From JAAYPI01 sp963668615 (GTDB lineage: Bacteria; Bacteroidota; Bacteroidia; Bacteroidales; Paludibacteraceae): 64,000 bases of DNA. The stretch covers positions 806,001 to 870,000 of the forward strand of contig CAXXCL010000003.1 of the NCBI GenBank assembly GCA_963668615.2, read 5' to 3'. A program made the translations under genes and the position numbers. Positions 52,801-61,080 of the stretch are shown piece after piece. The first letter of the stretch is position 1. Each line of letters starts with the position of its first letter. A model generated the notes under the pieces. That model was given only the letters and a program-made list of their open reading frames with translations, made no database searches and was not told the DNA's origin.

Positions 52801-54028
52801 AAGCAACCCCGTATTGCCTCAATTAAATATTTCCGAAACGGTAATTTGCCAAGGTTCCAGTATCGATATTACGGATTCGAATTCATCGACAGCAGAAAAA
52901 TATATTTGGTATGAAAGACCGACTGGAACGACAACATGGACAAAAATGACACAGACTTCAAAAGATATTACAGGATTGGTTCCTACCGTTTCCACGGATT
53001 ATAGAAAAGATGCTTACAATGGTACTTGCTTAAGACAAAGTAATGTCGTAAGCATTACGGTTGATGCTCCGGTAAACTTTACGGTGACACCAAATTCAAC
53101 TATTTGCGAAGGAAATAATATCACCATTACAATGAGTAACTTCCCGGTAGGTGCCATTACCGAATGGTACAATGGTGCAATTTTATTGGAATCAGGAGTT
53201 TCTACCACTGTCGATCCGATAGTAACAACGACCTACACGGCAAAAGTTACTACAACTTGTACCAGTACAAAAGATGTCACTATCACAGTTGATCCGACTG
53301 TAGTACCTACGATATCATCTCCAACAACCATTTGCTTGGGAGATGAAACACAATTATCTGCAACAGGAGGAACAAGTTATTCTTGGTCTCCGGTAACAGG
53401 TTTGAATAATCCTGCTATTAGCAATCCGGTAGCATCACCGAAAGTTACAACAATATATACCGTTACAGTTATAGGAGGAGCATGTTCTAATGTCGCAACA
53501 ACAACTGTTACAGTTGTTCCTTTGCCAATTATAAATAGTATTGAAGAAACAGATAAGAGAGAAGTAACGGTTACCGTTTCAGGAGGAGCTTCCCCATATC
53601 AGTATTCTATAAACAACGAAGATTTCTTTACAGGGAATGTGCTTAGCAATATAGCTATCGGTGGTCATGTCCTTTATGTTATTGATGCTAACGGTTGTGC
53701 CGCATCTATGCCGTTTACCGTTTCTCCCATTCCAATAATACCGGCAAAATTCTTTACACCGAATAATGATGGCGTTAATGACTATTGGACAATCACCAAC
53801 ATTGAATGTTATCCATCATCTATTATACAAATATTTGATCGTTTTGGTAAAAAAATATATGAACGCCGCTCAGGACAATTTAACGCTGAAGGAATCATAT
53901 ATTCGGATCCATTCATGTGGGATGGAATATACCAAGGACATCAACTTCCAAGCACTGATTATTGGTATTTAATTACTTTGGAGGAAGTAAGAAAACAATA
54001 TTCAGGACATTTTACTTTGAAAAGATAA
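49832..54028 (+). CDS. Large surface adhesin with type B T9SS C-terminal signal
   Basis: This 1398-residue secreted protein has a signal peptide (LFLLLSLIIGFLCQDATVLA). At least seven Ig/PKD-like repeats follow, each opening with a Cys-x-Gly-like motif (VCAGSENML, SICSGELVDL, VICQGSSIDI, TICEGNNITI, TICLGDETQL) and holding a tryptophan 15-25 residues later. The last 95 residues are the gliding/type B T9SS sorting domain: AKFFTPNNDGVNDYWTI, IQIFDRFGKKIYE, WDGIYQG and STDYWYLI. The start is the ATG at 49832; a TTG four codons earlier is less likely. A SprF-like gene follows at once, the usual partner for secretion of such proteins. Confidence 0.92.
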   Translation: MQKRLFLLLSLIIGFLCQDATVLATPSCATQFSGTSFLPKTGVTSTRYELENTRFTDPTAESLTTFASFSASGSLGTGEYTVATKPSVVSSSYSGNSNSLLIGLDGEKQGGWYVIFSYSLSDLIVGKTYSISMTFSNVLSSAPTCSYQSWNPIRLSIQQTAPSSTNSTQIDWGKTYTYTAEFTATATRTTINIYDDHSSGCAVLGVSNITVTGCSEQKIVSENGEKVCAGSENMLVAKGLSATTYKWEESVDGGVTWTVIPQTDKSITTLTTTETLYRVTANGTTLTPITVRPVICCAVAGNRTIVASERFTFSGASTARIGTTATMTATNANTGAVTYSSSGNVDEGQYVIVHSTNFTGCTYWQDRGISGNTSNVSSASASDKGAVDGFLLVNANISPDIFYEQTFTGLCQNTIYDFSAFVGNACTNSGSSRAPVNVGFRVYGCNGSTCNTTTPLLNVESGDLAAGTNWLEKGGSFNSGSYTAFKVQLYNNLDATPYVSGGKVVGNDIIIDDISFSTCAPEIQVFSNAAYTQKDSTFSSETTDRVYVWAPYDLTQFFTSPWYVIQESKDQSTWTTIYSGTNSYTDLINITIAKYKNTKYYYRAFVAADKTTAEARATGNVLTGCGQVSAVSDTLYLTLDNPCTKTTAPTVSNYSACPSAIASFCNLADLVTSTKENLRWYSAATGGTALTATTFDCNTVGTTTYYVTNQLPDAGTTTYCESDRTSVTVTVKDAVKYSVDKTDITKCLSASDAELTFTVSNKVPASATISWNTTPATTADTYTLPKVASSGSLIITGSDPSACDFPTTVTYKLKAVPDFSVTAPTIVCVSNPAATITATITTDETGSTYTWYKSGTQVSTGTIASGTTSIQYNDASVATSQSTITYKLVINNSICSTEKTVDIEVGTTVNIPIISSAAATHDSICSGELVDLTAQITLNAGESLQWEKDGVVLSETGTTLTGQSLAATTSYAITLVNASCPGSGSITIYVSNPVLPQLNISETVICQGSSIDITDSNSSTAEKYIWYERPTGTTTWTKMTQTSKDITGLVPTVSTDYRKDAYNGTCLRQSNVVSITVDAPVNFTVTPNSTICEGNNITITMSNFPVGAITEWYNGAILLESGVSTTVDPIVTTTYTAKVTTTCTSTKDVTITVDPTVVPTISSPTTICLGDETQLSATGGTSYSWSPVTGLNNPAISNPVASPKVTTIYTVTVIGGACSNVATTTVTVVPLPIINSIEETDKREVTVTVSGGASPYQYSINNEDFFTGNVLSNIAIGGHVLYVIDANGCAASMPFTVSPIPIIPAKFFTPNNDGVNDYWTITNIECYPSSIIQIFDRFGKKIYERRSGQFNAEGIIYSDPFMWDGIYQGHQLPSTDYWYLITLEEVRKQYSGHFTLKR

Positions 54029-54048
54029 TGACTTTTAAATCTTATTTG

Positions 54049-54056
54049 TATATTTG
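54049..54056 (+). promoter_or_regulatory. Possible -7 box before the PorP/SprF gene
   Basis: TATATTTG matches TAnnTTTG, 37 bases before the ATG at 54094. The nearest TTTG (54016-54019) is 29 bases away, too far for a -33 box. It may add to read-through from the adhesin gene. Confidence 0.35.
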
Positions 54057-54093
54057 GTAACTATTTGCAATCTGACCTTTAATATCGATAACT

Positions 54094-55053
54094 ATGAAGA
54101 AATATTTCCTTATTATGTTTATTGTTTTCCTAAGCATAGGAAGTAAATCGTATGCTCAAGAGGAGATAATTTACAACCAATATCATTTCAACTATTACCT
54201 TGTAAATCCGGCATTGGCAGGAGCAGAGCCGTGCTCTCACTTTATGCTTACAAACAAATTGCAATGGGTTGGAATGAATGATTTTCCTATGACACAAACA
54301 TTTAGTTACAGAACAAGAGCATGGGATAATGTCGGGCTTGGAGCTTACGTTTATAACGACAGAAACGGATATTCCAACCGTATGGGATTTCAGGCAACAT
54401 TTGCTTATCATATACCCTTGAGTGCCGGTCGTTATTATTCCAAAAAAGTTTCTCTTGACAGACAGCTTTCTTTTGGGGTTTCTTTCAAAATGAATTATTT
54501 TAGCATTAATCAAGATTTGTTAGATGATGAAAGCACAACAGGCGATAATGCTTTTGCAAACCCTTCAGGTTTTTCTCCTAATGCCAATTTTGGTGTATAC
54601 TACAAATCTTACGGATTTTTCACAGGACTTTCTCTGACCAATTTGATTCCTGTTGCACCCGATATTTTTGGAGATAAAGAAAATCCTGCTCCATTTACAG
54701 GCTTTTTCTTCTTGGGAAAAACGTTTGAAATGGAATCTGACACATACTTAGAGCCGTCAATTATGCTTAAAGCCAACGAGTACAGCAATGTCGGAGGTGA
54801 TTTAAATCTGAAATTCGGACAAGAAGTATCCAAAGATTTTGGATACTGGGTACAAGGTTCTTACCGTCATAGTTTTGATAAAGACAATGGACAAAGTCTA
54901 GTGCTTATGCCAATGGGCGGCGTTCGTATAGGAAAAATACAAATAGCTTACGCTTTCAGTTTGGATTTGAACAATTTAGTAACACAGAGCTATGGGTCTC
55001 ATGAAATTATGTTGGGATATTCATTCTGCATTCCTAAATATTTCTGCAGATAA
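54094..55053 (+). CDS. PorP/SprF family T9SS outer-membrane protein
   Basis: This 319-residue protein has a signal peptide (residues 1-21, ending SYAQ) and the PorP/SprF start EEIIYNQYHFNYYLVNPALAGAE, then a predicted 14-strand barrel with GLGAYVYNDRNGYSN and GGVRIGKIQIAYAFSLDLNNL. SprF in Flavobacterium is needed to export the SprB adhesin. Here it lies 65 bases after an adhesin with a type B C-terminal signal, so it is probably the dedicated partner. A bidirectional terminator follows. Confidence 0.93.
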   Translation: MKKYFLIMFIVFLSIGSKSYAQEEIIYNQYHFNYYLVNPALAGAEPCSHFMLTNKLQWVGMNDFPMTQTFSYRTRAWDNVGLGAYVYNDRNGYSNRMGFQATFAYHIPLSAGRYYSKKVSLDRQLSFGVSFKMNYFSINQDLLDDESTTGDNAFANPSGFSPNANFGVYYKSYGFFTGLSLTNLIPVAPDIFGDKENPAPFTGFFFLGKTFEMESDTYLEPSIMLKANEYSNVGGDLNLKFGQEVSKDFGYWVQGSYRHSFDKDNGQSLVLMPMGGVRIGKIQIAYAFSLDLNNLVTQSYGSHEIMLGYSFCIPKYFCR

Positions 55054-55067
55054 AACTTTTTATACAT

Positions 55068-55109
55068 AAATAAAAGCTCAAGAAAATAAACATTCTTGAG
55101 CTTTTATTT
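55068..55109. terminator. Bidirectional terminator between the SprF-like and CPBP genes
   Basis: AAATAAAAGCTCAAGAA and TTCTTGAGCTTTTATTT form a perfect 17-bp stem with an 8-base loop and T-rich flanks on both strands. It starts 15 bases after one stop and ends 2 bases before the other. Confidence 0.88.
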
Positions 55110-55110
55110 T

Positions 55111-56001
55111 TTAAGCCACCTGCCGAAAAATATTTCTTCTGAAGACAAAATAAGTCATTGCTAAAAACAAAACAGCTCCGATTATTGTAACGTAAAAAGT
55201 TTCACCTGTTCCAAAAGTGTCTATATCAAAAGAAATCTTGTGATTATTTTTCAGCATATAAAAAATAACAGAAACCGCATTATTCAAAAAATGAGCTAAT
55301 ATAGGCAGCCAAATCGTTTTGCCCCATACTAAAAGATACCCGAAAAACGCACCTAATAATACACGAGGTATTAATCCAAAAAATTGTATGTGGATAATAC
55401 CAAAAATAAAAGCTACAATCCAAATCGCTATATGAATATTCTTTGTGCATCTAATCATAATATTTTGAAGAACTCCTCTAAAAAGTAATTCCTCACCTAC
55501 CGCCGGTAAAATGGACATAACAAACAAGGCAATAATCAAGGAGAAAATGGAATTTCCGGAGAGCAAGAATTTGGTAACGCCAGAAGCCAAATCTTCTTGC
55601 TTTGCCATCCAATTCTCCACAAATTGCAAACAATTGGGTAAATTAAGATTAGCGTTCCACTGTGCTAATACATTAATTGTAGGAATAAGCAAAACCATAG
55701 AAAGTATTACGTACAGATAAGACTGCCATTGAGCATGACTGTGTAAATGCAAATATTGTATAGGCTTCTTATCAAATATATAAGCACAAAAAAGGGAAGT
55801 CAGGAAGAAAACAAAAAGAGATTGGTACGCTTGAGCAAATAGCATCAAAAAAACATTAGAAGAAAAATCAGACAACCCAATAGTAACCATTAAAAGGGCA
55901 AAAGAGGCAATGGCAAAGAGCATCATAAAGATTGCCACAAAAACAGTAATAAGAAATAAACTAAACGGTTTACTTTGTGCAAAGAGTCCTTTTAACATCA
56001 C
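55111..56001 (-). CDS. CPBP family intramembrane glutamic protease
   Basis: This 296-residue membrane protein has about eight hydrophobic segments and the Abi/CPBP motifs: Glu170-Glu171 and Arg175 in GEELLFRG, then the second-motif histidine in HIQFFGLIPRVLLG and the third in HFLNNAVSVI. Relatives are Rce1-like proteases that cleave membrane or prenylated proteins. It is the third gene of a porX - LD-carboxypeptidase - CPBP operon, three bases after the carboxypeptidase. Its substrate is unknown. Confidence 0.9.
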   Translation of the reverse strand: MMLKGLFAQSKPFSLFLITVFVAIFMMLFAIASFALLMVTIGLSDFSSNVFLMLFAQAYQSLFVFFLTSLFCAYIFDKKPIQYLHLHSHAQWQSYLYVILSMVLLIPTINVLAQWNANLNLPNCLQFVENWMAKQEDLASGVTKFLLSGNSIFSLIIALFVMSILPAVGEELLFRGVLQNIMIRCTKNIHIAIWIVAFIFGIIHIQFFGLIPRVLLGAFFGYLLVWGKTIWLPILAHFLNNAVSVIFYMLKNNHKISFDIDTFGTGETFYVTIIGAVLFLAMTYFVFRRNIFRQVA

Positions 56002-56004
56002 AAA

Positions 56005-56901
56005 CTAAATTATTAACGATTGATTCTCTGATACCCGTAACATGGTTTCTCTTCCCAAAACAAGAGGAAAATTGTCAGAGACGTGACCTGCAGGAAAATT
56101 ATAACAAACAGGAAATGAATAATCTTTTATTGCTTCATTTATAATTTCATACGGAGACAATGGGAAACTTTCGTCAAAATCGATATCCGAAAATTGTCCA
56201 ACAATCAGACCTGCTATCTTTCCAAAAACACCGCTCAATTTCAAATTCTGCACCATCCTGTCGATGTGATAAGTTCTTTCCGAAACATCCTCAAGAAACA
56301 AAATTGCATCGTCAAAATTAACGTCAAAAGGAGTTGCTCGTAATCCGTACAAAACAGATAAATTTCCTCCGACGAGTTTACCGGTTACTTCGCCTTGTTT
56401 GTTTAATGCATACGAGGGTATAGTGTAAGATGGAATTTCGCCAAATAATATTTTCTTCAAATATAGCGCTGGCAAAGATTCAGAATTTTCAGAAACATGT
56501 TTTGCCATAATAGCATGAACAGAACATATATCATAATTAGATAATACACTATGAAGAACTGTTACATCACTAAATCCGACAACCCATTTTGGTGTTTTCA
56601 GGCACTTGTTAAAATCAATTTGACCAACCAATCTCACCAATCCATATCCACCCCTATTGCATAATATCGCTTTGATTTTTTTATCAGTTAATGCCCAAGT
56701 AATATCGGCAATGCGCTCTTCATCAGTACCGGCAAAACGACCATCCTTTTTCAATGCACTTGTTCCTATTTCAGCAACCAATCCCCACGACTCATAGACT
56801 TCTTTGGCTGCCAGTACCAATGCTTCATCTATAACTCCGGAAGGAGAAATAAGGGCAACGTGATCGCCTTTTTTTAAAAAAGGAGGCAAAATATCATTCA
56901 T
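56005..56901 (-). CDS. LD-carboxypeptidase (S66 family, LdcA-like)
   Basis: This 298-residue protein has the S66 landmarks: VALISPSGVI at the start, LCNRGGYGLVRLV, the nucleophile Ser111 in VVGFSDVTVLHSV, Glu204 in LFLEDVSERTYHIDRM and His273 in PAGHVSDNFPL, a complete Ser-Glu-His triad. It trims the terminal D-alanine from muropeptide tetrapeptides in recycling; no signal peptide, so cytoplasmic. It starts two bases after the porX stop. Confidence 0.92.
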   Translation of the reverse strand: MNDILPPFLKKGDHVALISPSGVIDEALVLAAKEVYESWGLVAEIGTSALKKDGRFAGTDEERIADITWALTDKKIKAILCNRGGYGLVRLVGQIDFNKCLKTPKWVVGFSDVTVLHSVLSNYDICSVHAIMAKHVSENSESLPALYLKKILFGEIPSYTIPSYALNKQGEVTGKLVGGNLSVLYGLRATPFDVNFDDAILFLEDVSERTYHIDRMVQNLKLSGVFGKIAGLIVGQFSDIDFDESFPLSPYEIINEAIKDYSFPVCYNFPAGHVSDNFPLVLGRETMLRVSENQSLII

Positions 56902-56903
56902 GA

Positions 56904-58457
56904 TTATTGTTGTTTTGGTTCTAACACGACCAACGGGATCAACATTTCTTCCAAAGAAATTCCTCCGTGCTGAAATGTGTCTTTATAGTAGCTTACGTAA
57001 TAGTTGTAATTGTTTGGATAAGCAATAAAATCCTCGTTTGCAGCAAAAATATAGTGGGAACTAATATTCGGACTTGGCAAACCAATTTTAGCAGGTTGAG
57101 TAACAGCAAAAACCTCTTTGTTGTTATAATTAAGCATTTTGCCTACCTTATACCTCAAATTTGTATTGGTACTTTTGTCGCCAACAACTTTCAATGCATT
57201 TTTCACTCGAATAGTACCATGGTCAGTTGTAAGAACAACTTTTACTCCCTTCTCGGATAAAATACGGAAAAATTCGAAGGTTGAAGAGTGCTTGAACCAA
57301 GAAAGTACCAAAGAACGATAAGACACCTCATCAAAAACCAACTCTCTAAAAACTTTTGATTCAGTTCGGGCATGAGAAAGCATATCGATAAAATTAAATA
57401 CCACAACATTCAAATCGTTGTGCAATAGATTATTAATATTTTCATTCAATTTTTCTCCTGCAACAGAGGTGTTAATTTTATTGTAAGAGTAAGAATATTT
57501 CTTTCTGAAACGATCAAATTGGGTTTGAATAAGTTCCTCTTCATGCAAATTTTTGCCTTCTTCCTCTTCTTCTTCCACCCAATATTCGGGAAACATTTGT
57601 TTTATTTGCAAAGGCATTAATCCTGAAAAAATGGCGTTTCGAGCATATTGTGTGGCTGTCGGTAAAATGCTGCAATAAAGGTCATCATCCGAAAAATTGT
57701 AAAATGCAGAAAGCTCTTTTTGAAGCACTTTCCATTGATCCAATCTAAGATTATCTATCAACACAAAAAACACTTTTTCTCCTTTATCCAACAAGGGAAA
57801 AACTTTGGTTTTAAATACATCAGGGCTCAATAATGGTCTATCATTGGGAGACAAAAACCAGCTTTCGTAATTTTTCTTTACATATTTGGTAAAAGAAGAG
57901 TTTGCTTCTGTTTTTTGCATTCTGAATAAATCTTCCATCTGATTATCAGCATGCTCCAATTCCAAATCCCAAAAAACAAGTTTTTTGTATAGTTGTTTCC
58001 AATCTTCGTAACAAAATGAATCATTTATTTCCATGCCTATGCGTGAAAATTCCGATTGATAATGGCTTGTCGTCTTTTCTGAAATAAGTTCTTTGGCTTG
58101 CAATATCTTTTTTATGGCCATCAAAATCTGGTTTGGATTAACCGGCTTGATAAGATAATCGGCAATCTTTTGACCAATAGCCTGTTCCATTATATCTTCC
58201 TCTTCACTTTTTGTTATCATAATAACTGGTAAAGAGGGTGCAATCTTTTTTATTTGGGCAAGAGTTTCCAAACCACTTAAGCCCGGCATATTTTCATCTA
58301 AAAAAGCCAAATCAAAAGTGTTTTCTTTGCAAACATCAATAGCATCATGCCCATTATTAACAGTAACGACTGAATATCCTTTCGTTTCTAAGAAAAGAAT
58401 ATGAGAATGCAATAAATCTATTTCATCGTCAGCCCAAAGTATGGTAACATTTTTCAT
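56904..58457 (-). CDS. porX: T9SS regulator PorX (response regulator with PglZ domain)
   Basis: This 517-residue protein has a CheY-like receiver (residues 1-120; phosphoacceptor Asp54 in LAFLDENMPG, Lys in LIKPVN) and no DNA-binding domain. A helical linker leads to a PglZ/alkaline phosphatase-type domain with metal and active residues in LIDNLRLDQW, TATQYARN, DMLSHAR and TTDHGTI. This is the architecture of PorX, which with PorY and SigP controls type IX secretion. It heads an operon with the carboxypeptidase and the CPBP protease. Its place 4 kb from a T9SS adhesin is suggestive. Confidence 0.94.
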   Translation of the reverse strand: MKNVTILWADDEIDLLHSHILFLETKGYSVVTVNNGHDAIDVCKENTFDLAFLDENMPGLSGLETLAQIKKIAPSLPVIMITKSEEEDIMEQAIGQKIADYLIKPVNPNQILMAIKKILQAKELISEKTTSHYQSEFSRIGMEINDSFCYEDWKQLYKKLVFWDLELEHADNQMEDLFRMQKTEANSSFTKYVKKNYESWFLSPNDRPLLSPDVFKTKVFPLLDKGEKVFFVLIDNLRLDQWKVLQKELSAFYNFSDDDLYCSILPTATQYARNAIFSGLMPLQIKQMFPEYWVEEEEEEGKNLHEEELIQTQFDRFRKKYSYSYNKINTSVAGEKLNENINNLLHNDLNVVVFNFIDMLSHARTESKVFRELVFDEVSYRSLVLSWFKHSSTFEFFRILSEKGVKVVLTTDHGTIRVKNALKVVGDKSTNTNLRYKVGKMLNYNNKEVFAVTQPAKIGLPSPNISSHYIFAANEDFIAYPNNYNYYVSYYKDTFQHGGISLEEMLIPLVVLEPKQQ

Positions 58458-58508
58458 TCTATTGAATTTCTGATTGTTGTTTGAAAAAATTTAGTTATTT
58501 GCTTTCTA

Positions 58509-58516
58509 CAAAGTTA
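58509..58516 (-). promoter_or_regulatory. -7 box of the porX operon
   Basis: On the minus strand TAACTTTG matches TAnnTTTG, 51 bases before the porX start. The nearest CAAA on this strand (58548-58551) is too far for a standard -33 box. Confidence 0.45.
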
Positions 58517-58570
58517 ACTATTTTTCCGTTTATTAACGATTGCAGAACAAAGCTTGTACTCGTTTTCCTG

Positions 58571-59521
58571 TTAAAGTTTCTTTTTTGTCGTTAAAAAAAG
58601 AGAGCCTATCATCATGGGAATAACATAATTGACCAACCAAACGGCAATTCCGGCAAATGCGACTCCTGCGGTGTTTTTTGAAAAAGCACCAATAAAAAGC
58701 ACAGCATACGAGCCTCGTATACCCATTTCCGAAAAAGCAACCGATGGGGTAACAGATACAAACAAATAATTAAGGGGAATTGCTATTAAGGCAGTAGTCA
58801 ATTGAATATCAACACCAAAAAGACGCAACATAAAGAAATACTGGAAAACATATACCGAATATCTTATGAAAGACAGTCCTGATATGAGAACCAATTTTCT
58901 GAGAGAAATAGCCGATATAGCTTCCAAAAAATTATTGAGTTTGACAAATCGACTACTTTCACCCAACTTTCGACACAAATAGGGCAAAGAAAAATAAAGA
59001 GAAGCCAAAAATAAAACAAGTAAAAATGCGGCTACTTCAAAACTCATTGAATTTTCATATTGAACCTTTGAAGAGGAAAAAATAAATGCCAACCCGGCTA
59101 ACATCCCACAAAAAAGAGTGGCAAAACTTTGACCCAAAACTCCAACTAAAGATAAGACTATTCCTCTTGGTCGATTTTCGGGTTCTAGAAAAAGAACCCT
59201 TCCTAAAGGATCTCCTATTCGGTTAGGAGTAAAAAAACCAGTTGTAAGACCTGACAAAACTGATTTATATGACTGAAAAAAAGAACTTTTTTGCAAAGGA
59301 GAAACAAGCGTTTTCCATTTTACGGCTTCCATCCCCCAATTAACCGGTAATAGTAAAAAAATCGAAATAATCAAACCGAATCGCTCCCAAGAAATGTCTC
59401 TAAAACTTCGATTAAAAGCTGCATAATCCTTGAAATTAATTAAAATATACCCCAAATACCCATAGGCAAAAACCATAATAATGATTTTTATCCACTTGTA
59501 ATATTTCTCGACAAAATTCAT
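58571..59521 (-). CDS. Lysylphosphatidylglycerol-synthase-type membrane protein (flippase-like)
   Basis: This 316-residue protein has about eight membrane helices and belongs to the LPG_synthase_TM/UPF0104 family, with NWGMEAVKWKTLV and TGFFTPNRIGDPLGR as the family signature and SVTPSVAFSEMGIRGSYAVLF later. Members without the cytosolic synthase domain, as here, are thought to flip lipids or lipid-linked sugars. The GtrA gene lies six bases upstream on the same strand, which supports a role in glycan-lipid translocation. Confidence 0.87.
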   Translation of the reverse strand: MNFVEKYYKWIKIIIMVFAYGYLGYILINFKDYAAFNRSFRDISWERFGLIISIFLLLPVNWGMEAVKWKTLVSPLQKSSFFQSYKSVLSGLTTGFFTPNRIGDPLGRVLFLEPENRPRGIVLSLVGVLGQSFATLFCGMLAGLAFIFSSSKVQYENSMSFEVAAFLLVLFLASLYFSLPYLCRKLGESSRFVKLNNFLEAISAISLRKLVLISGLSFIRYSVYVFQYFFMLRLFGVDIQLTTALIAIPLNYLFVSVTPSVAFSEMGIRGSYAVLFIGAFSKNTAGVAFAGIAVWLVNYVIPMMIGSLFLTTKKKL

Positions 59522-59527
59522 CCTTAA

Positions 59528-60019
59528 CTATTTTTTAAAGGTGTAATATTTTTGAGCAAAATAACTAAATATGGTAGTAAAAATAGTCGTTATCATTTTT
59601 GACGGTGTAGGGTAAATAGTAAACCATTCTACCAATATTTTTAATGAAATATAACTTATAATGAAGTTTCCTGTGAGGATAATCAGGTAACGTAAAAGCT
59701 GTTTTTTTGTTCTAATGGAAGAGCCGGAAAAACTAATATATTTGGATAGAATAAATCCGAAAGAAAAAGTAATAGGAAAACATATGATCAAACTGGCAAT
59801 ATGTGGACTAAAAGCAATAAATCCAAAGTCTATTATTTGCTTTTGGACTAAAAAATTATAAACCAAAAAATACATTATCCAATCAGAACAAGTATTAAGA
59901 GCCCCTGAAGTCAAATAATAATACAAATCCTTTTTTATCCATCTTTTAACCAGTGGATAAAAAAAATCAAGAACCCTCAGGTAATTTAATCGGATTATTT
60001 TCCCAAGTTTTAGAAACAT
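59528..60019 (-). CDS. GtrA family membrane protein
   Basis: This 163-residue protein has four membrane helices of the GtrA family, beginning YYLTSGALNTCSDWIMYFLVYNFL and ending TIFTTIFSYFAQKYYTFKK, the usual GtrA C-terminus. GtrA proteins take part in moving polyprenyl-phosphate-linked sugars across the inner membrane. It is the first gene of a two-gene unit with the flippase-like gene. Its promoter probably overlaps that of rsmA on the other strand. Confidence 0.88.
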   Translation of the reverse strand: MFLKLGKIIRLNYLRVLDFFYPLVKRWIKKDLYYYLTSGALNTCSDWIMYFLVYNFLVQKQIIDFGFIAFSPHIASLIICFPITFSFGFILSKYISFSGSSIRTKKQLLRYLIILTGNFIISYISLKILVEWFTIYPTPSKMITTIFTTIFSYFAQKYYTFKK

Positions 60020-60044
60020 CCTAATAAAGCATGGTTTTTAATTA

Positions 60045-60060
60045 TATCTTTGCAAAGATA
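60045..60060. promoter_or_regulatory. Palindromic -7 element shared by gtrA-like gene and rsmA
   Basis: TATCTTTGCAAAGATA is a perfect 16-base palindrome made of two back-to-back TAnnTTTG boxes. The plus-strand box (60045-60052) would serve rsmA with a leader of about 63 bases, the minus-strand box (60060-60053) the GtrA gene with about 27 bases. No -33 TTTG is seen on either side. Confidence 0.5.
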
Positions 60061-60121
60061 TGATTATTTAATTATTAGGGGATATTTTAACCGCCCAAAA
60101 ACCCACTTACGATTTTAATAT

Positions 60122-60910
60122 ATGACGTACGTAAAACCCAAGAAATACCTTGGTCAACATTTCTTAGTTGACCAAGAAATAGCAAAAAATATTACAGAGG
60201 GATTACGAATAAAAGAGCCAACAAAAGTTCTCGAAATTGGACCCGGAACAGGCGTACTTACGCAATTTCTAATTGAAAATGAATTAATCGATTTAAAGGT
60301 TATTGAAATAGATGAAGAATCGGTTACTTATCTTAATAAAAATTTTCCTAAACTGAAAGATCGTATTTTCTTTCAAGATTTCCTAACAACCGATTTGACA
60401 AGTATTTATGGCAATTCTTCTTTCGCTATTATTGGAAATTTTCCATACAATATTTCAAGTCAAATCTTTTTTAAAGTTTTGGAAAATAAGAACCAAATTC
60501 CCGTTATTTGCGGTATGCTGCAAAAAGAAGTAGCAGAAAGACTTGCTTCAAAACCGGGAAAGAAGGCATACGGCATATTGAGCGTTTTATTACAAACATA
60601 CTATGATATTGAATATTTATTTACTGTTCCTCCAACCGTTTTTAACCCACCACCAAAAGTAGAATCGGGAGTTATTCGTTTAGTACGTAACGAAACAAAG
60701 CAAATAGATTGTAACGAAAAATTGTTCAAAATAGTTATAAAAACAGCCTTCAACCAACGACGCAAAACAATGCGAAATTCATTGAGGAGCATTCTAACAA
60801 AAGACCCTGAAATAATTTCAGATAAAATATTTGACAAACGACCCGAACAACTTAGTGTAGAAGAATTTATTTATCTCACTAATTTGGTTGAACCTTATAT
60901 TCAATCGTAA
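60122..60910 (+). CDS. rsmA: 16S rRNA dimethyladenosine transferase RsmA (KsgA)
   Basis: This 262-residue methyltransferase has the RsmA start KKYLGQHFLVDQEIAKNI, SAM loop EIGPGTGVL (38-46) and the catalytic NFPY at 106-109, followed by the family block QKEVAERLASKPGKKAYGILSV. It makes the N6-dimethyl marks on two adjacent adenines near the 3' end of 16S rRNA. Length is normal. It is transcribed apart from the genes on either side. Confidence 0.96.
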   Translation: MTYVKPKKYLGQHFLVDQEIAKNITEGLRIKEPTKVLEIGPGTGVLTQFLIENELIDLKVIEIDEESVTYLNKNFPKLKDRIFFQDFLTTDLTSIYGNSSFAIIGNFPYNISSQIFFKVLENKNQIPVICGMLQKEVAERLASKPGKKAYGILSVLLQTYYDIEYLFTVPPTVFNPPPKVESGVIRLVRNETKQIDCNEKLFKIVIKTAFNQRRKTMRNSLRSILTKDPEIISDKIFDKRPEQLSVEEFIYLTNLVEPYIQS

Positions 60911-60928
60911 GTGGACAAGAAATAGCTT

Positions 60929-60960
60929 TTGTTTTTGTAGTTAAGAAAGACTACCTTTGT
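60929..60960 (+). promoter_or_regulatory. Promoter upstream of corA (-33 and -7)
   Basis: TTTG at 60929-60932 and TACCTTTG at 60953-60960 match both boxes with a 20-base spacer. Transcription would start near 60966 and give a leader of about 170 bases before the corA ATG, long for this genome. Confidence 0.55.
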
Positions 60961-61080
60961 TCGACTTTGTAATTTTATCTTTTAGACAAAAAATAAATGC
61001 ATTTTTCTTTTTACGTAAAGGATTGTGTCGAAATTCATTGGAGAAATATCGCTCTAAAAAAGGAATTTGGCTAACGTGTT

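Noticed and set aside
50614..53208. Several antisense open frames of 60-95 codons under the adhesin
   Set aside because: They arise from the Thr/Ser-rich codon pattern of the adhesin and carry no motif.
60953..61032. Small RNA gene between rsmA and corA
   Set aside because: A promoter is visible but no terminator before corA was found, so the sequence is better read as the corA leader.
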